NCBI RefSeq assembly: GCF_003073045.1
Contig: NC_037593.1
Coordinates: forward strand, 5,881,525-5,945,524
Direction: 5' to 3'
DNA: 64,000 nt
Source of the DNA: Pomacea canaliculata
Lineage: Eukaryota > Mollusca > Gastropoda > Architaenioglossa > Ampullariidae
The translations under genes were made by a program, and so were the position numbers. Below, in pieces: positions 60,934 to 64,000 of the stretch. The notes under the pieces are model-generated. The model ran no database searches, was not told where the DNA came from, and was given only the letters and a program-made list of their open reading frames with translations. Every line of letters begins with the position of its first letter. Position 1 is the first letter of the stretch.

Positions 60934-61394
60934 ATATTTTTTAGTGTTGAAAACTTACATGTTACATTATGCCGTATGTTTACGTGTTGCTATGTTATTT
61001 GGTTACTAAATCTGAATGTCTTTCGCATGTACGTGTGTCGGTGTGTGTGTTGTGTGTTACTTAATGGCGGATGCAAACCCATCAACTCAACCTCAACTAC
61101 TGTAGCAGACTGTAGGGTTCCCTTCGTTGTAACCTATTGACGAACGTTACAAATAAATTAATCGTAGGCTTATGTTGTAATGTGTATCAGCGTGCTGTCA
61201 ATGATAAAAGACAAGATATCCCTGAGGAACAAAGTGACATTAGATCCCAACTAAAACCGTGTGATCGTGGCGTGAGGGCTCCGCACATGCACTTTGCCTC
61301 GGGCCCCGGGGGGACTAAGAACGGGCCTGATATCGCAGATACCACTTCTCCTTTCCTCAAGGTCACAGACCCTTTTCCACGAAAGTAGCTGATC
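60934..61394. other. Upstream flank of GUSB copy 3
   Basis: The last part (about 61370-61435) is nearly the same as the copy 2 promoter region. The remainder holds a short GT-rich run (61030-61055) and no gene. Confidence 0.4.
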
Positions 61395-61416
61395 TATAAA
61401 TAGACTGTTCACGTGA
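61395..61416 (+). promoter_or_regulatory. TATA box plus CLEAR-like E-box of GUSB copy 3
   Basis: TATAAATA (61395-61402) is followed by TCACGTGA (61409-61416); the ATG lies 41 bp downstream of the start of the TATA box. The same pair sits in the same place before copy 2. Confidence 0.65.
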
Positions 61417-61435
61417 TAAAGCTTCAAACTGCAAA

Positions 61436-64000
61436 ATGGCGAACGGGTGGCGGCTGCTATTGCTTCTTGCGTGCATTTCAGCATTATGTGATGTAGTTTT
61501 GCTAAAAGGAATCCTCTATCCCCTAGATTCTGAAAGTAGAACGGTCAAAACCTTGGATGGCATGTGGAATTTCAGAGCAGATGCATCATCGTCGCGAAAC
61601 CAGAGTTTTGTGGATCAGTGGTGGACAAAACCACTTGAGGCGGTAAGTGCACAGTAGCATTATTTCCGAAATAAGATATATTATGTGCTCTTTTGGTTAT
61701 TTGCTTGAATTTCGAATAATTCTGTATTAATTGGCTTTCCGAATTTGCAGCCTTCGAATGTTTGCTTTTCACATTGATCACGCAATCAAGATCTAGCTAG
61801 GATCATGCCAGTTCTGCAACGTACTGTATAAATAAAAATAAATCTGATAACATATAATGAAACCGCTGAGCACACAGTTTCTAACACGATATTGAGACGC
61901 AAGCATTGTTGTTAAAGCTGTTATCTCCCGTTTAAAGTAATCAATATATAAAACGTATACTCAGCAACTAGCATTGAACTCGACCTATATATACTTTGCG
62001 CAAGCAATAACAGCAGGTCTTCACAGTTCCTACCTTTCTTTGCACCTATAATTACTTCACGTTGTATGAACTTTTAACTATAGTACATTTGATATTCTTG
62101 GATTTGCAAAGCATGATAAAAATAAAAATTCGTGGTTTTTTTTATTTTGCTTTTTAGACAGGACCTGTCCTCACTATGCCAGTGCCATCTAGCTACAATG
62201 ATATTACCACTGACAAAAACCTAAGAGATTTTGTAGGTTGGGTATGGTATGACAGAGAATTTTTTGTTCCTGCAAACTGGATCAACCAACGCATCATCCT
62301 GAGATTTGGGAGTGCTCATTATTATGCCATTGTGGTGGGTCATGTTTGCTGTGACCTTTCGGTCATGATTTGTGCATTCTTATATTTCTTGTGTCATATT
62401 TTTCCTTAAATACAGATTAAGGTTGTGATCGATGGTTCATCAATCAATTTATTGATTGAAAATAAAACGTTCCTGTTCCTCACAATTAAAACATGGTTAA
62501 GGTAATAAAAACAATAAGGTATGTGAGAAAAAGAATTTATTGAACATGGGTGATGTCAAGAATGTGAGGGTTTCATTCTGATAAAATGAGGAGTATATAT
62601 CGTTTGAATTTGAATGCTTTAAGATGTTTAAGAAATGGAATTTTACAACATAGAGAATAAATCCCACAATGACAGATTGCACTCACCATTTATCCTTCTT
62701 TTAGTGGGTGAATGGACAGCAAGTTATGACCCATGATGGAGGTCACCTTCCATTTGAAGGTGCAATAAATGCAGTGGTGAACCTGAGTGGACCAAACCGT
62801 GTGACTGTGGCTGTAAACAACACTCTGTTGCCAACCACCCTTCCCCCTGGATCCTTAAGTTTTCAACATGATGTTAAAAGGTAATATAAAGCTGCACGAT
62901 ATACACTCAATGTACAATTTTTGTACAACAATTTAATTGGTTCAAATGTAAGCTAAAATTAAAAAGTATTCATAGCACTATCAGTGCTCTATATTTATAT
63001 GTGATATAATTTATAAGTTTCAATAATGTAATATTTTCTATGTGTAATAATAATTGTAATAGTTGTATTGAACTTTATCACATTGATTATTAATATTATG
63101 CTATATATTGTTATATTATTCATCAAGAATGAGTGACTTTTTTATATTTACTCATGTATGATATGTTTTTCCTATACATTATTAGTTATCAGAAGGAGAA
63201 AACAAATGATAGCAGAACAATAATAATTTACTAACTTTTTTTTACGACAAATAGAACAAATTATTGCAGAAGAAAATCTTGATGATAAATATTGATATAA
63301 CAAAATCATCATAAACAGTGACATCAAAATCTCTACTGCAGTAGATATAATTTTTGATTACCTGCCTCAGTTTGCAATTTTATTTGCAGAAGTAAGCAAA
63401 TAATTAGTAAAGTGATAAAATCGCGTTTTCTTTTGTGATGGACAGGTATCCTGTAGGCTACTTCACTCAGCAACTGCAGATTGACTTTTTTAACTATGCT
63501 GGCATTCATCGCCATGTGCATCTGTACACCACCCCACAGACATACATTGATGACATTACTATTGTCACCAGCATTAGTGGTGGAGATGGTATGGACTTTA
63601 GCCTTCTTATCTTTAAATAGACATAAAGAAGGACTACTTTGATCATATTCAGGTGTCCTGGAACTCTACAGTACTAACGTAAATTATATCCTAATATATG
63701 TACCTTGCCGAAAATTGTAGACTTTTTCTTGCTTTTACACACACACACACACATGCAACACACCACCACTACCTCCCATTAACACCCTACAGCCACACAC
63801 ACACATATTTGCTGTTTCTCATTCTCTATTGAGCAATACTCCTTTTGATAAAATATCAACTGTTGATAAGTGTTTGAACTATTTCATGGTCAGGGATAGT
63901 GAATTATGAGATCATCACTGCTGGAGGTGCACCAGAAGCTGTTCAAGTGTCCATAGTCAGCAAGGAGGGTCAGACTGTGGTGCAGCTGTACAACCAGCTT
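61436..64000 (+). CDS. GUSB: Beta-glucuronidase, copy 3, 5' part (truncated by window end)
   Basis: Exons 1-4 and the start of exon 5 of a second intact GUSB: 61436-61642, 62158-62334, 62705-62880, 63446-63588 and 63894-64000 (continuing). Exons 1-3 have exactly the lengths of copy 1, and exon 4 is 15 bp shorter. The reading frame is intact throughout: signal peptide [86 protein letters not shown] and [17 protein letters not shown] are all standard GUSB motifs. The catalytic exons (8 and 10 in copy 1) lie beyond the window, so activity cannot be judged. It is probably a functional lysosomal paralogue of copy 1. Confidence 0.94.

Overview
This window looks like nuclear DNA of a lophotrochozoan animal, most likely a gastropod mollusc. 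The genes have GT-AG introns, the intergenic DNA is AT-rich and full of microsatellites, and the decayed mobile elements (RTE-, CR1/L2- and Rex-type LINEs, tRNA-derived SINEs, pogo, mariner and hAT MITEs) fit that group. The assignment is inference; nothing in the window fixes the species. There are no bacterial operons and no CRISPR.

Layout. (1) 142-2287, plus strand: the last five coding exons of a CHK2 checkpoint kinase (CHEK2); the 5' exons lie before the window. (2) 2830-7380: a pogo-type MITE, a decayed LINE and an unidentified open frame. (3) 7386-9910, minus strand: a five-exon clan-2 cytochrome P450 that keeps its heme cysteine and ExxR motif but has lost the oxygen-activating acid/Thr pair of helix I. 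(4) 10-20 kb: a 21-bp minisatellite, a SINE and an RTE LINE, otherwise no genes. (5) 20678-22003, minus strand: an intronless class A peptide-type GPCR resembling FMRFamide receptors. (6) 22-48 kb: a gene-poor repeat desert with an L2-like LINE, a hAT MITE with an 8-bp target duplication, a mariner mini-element, SINE candidates and many simple repeats. (7) 48.4-64 kb, plus strand: a tandem beta-glucuronidase (GUSB) array. Copy 1 is complete (12 exons, 633 aa), copy 2 is reduced to exon 1 plus exon 12, and copy 3 runs off the window after the start of exon 5. LINE fragments, one inserted inside another, and a broken hAT transposase separate copies 2 and 3.

The genes do not form one pathway. 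The GUSB array is the only local gene family: lysosomal family-2 glycosidases. Copies 2 and 3 share a core promoter with a TATA box followed at once by a TCACGTGA palindrome, close to the CLEAR/TFEB lysosomal-gene element; copy 1 has a TATA box without it. The most unusual items are the P450 active-site changes, this promoter layout, the exon-1/exon-12 GUSB relic and the nested LINE insertion.

Limits: exon borders were read by eye from splice signals, reading phase and remembered family sequences. No alignment, transcript or database search was run.
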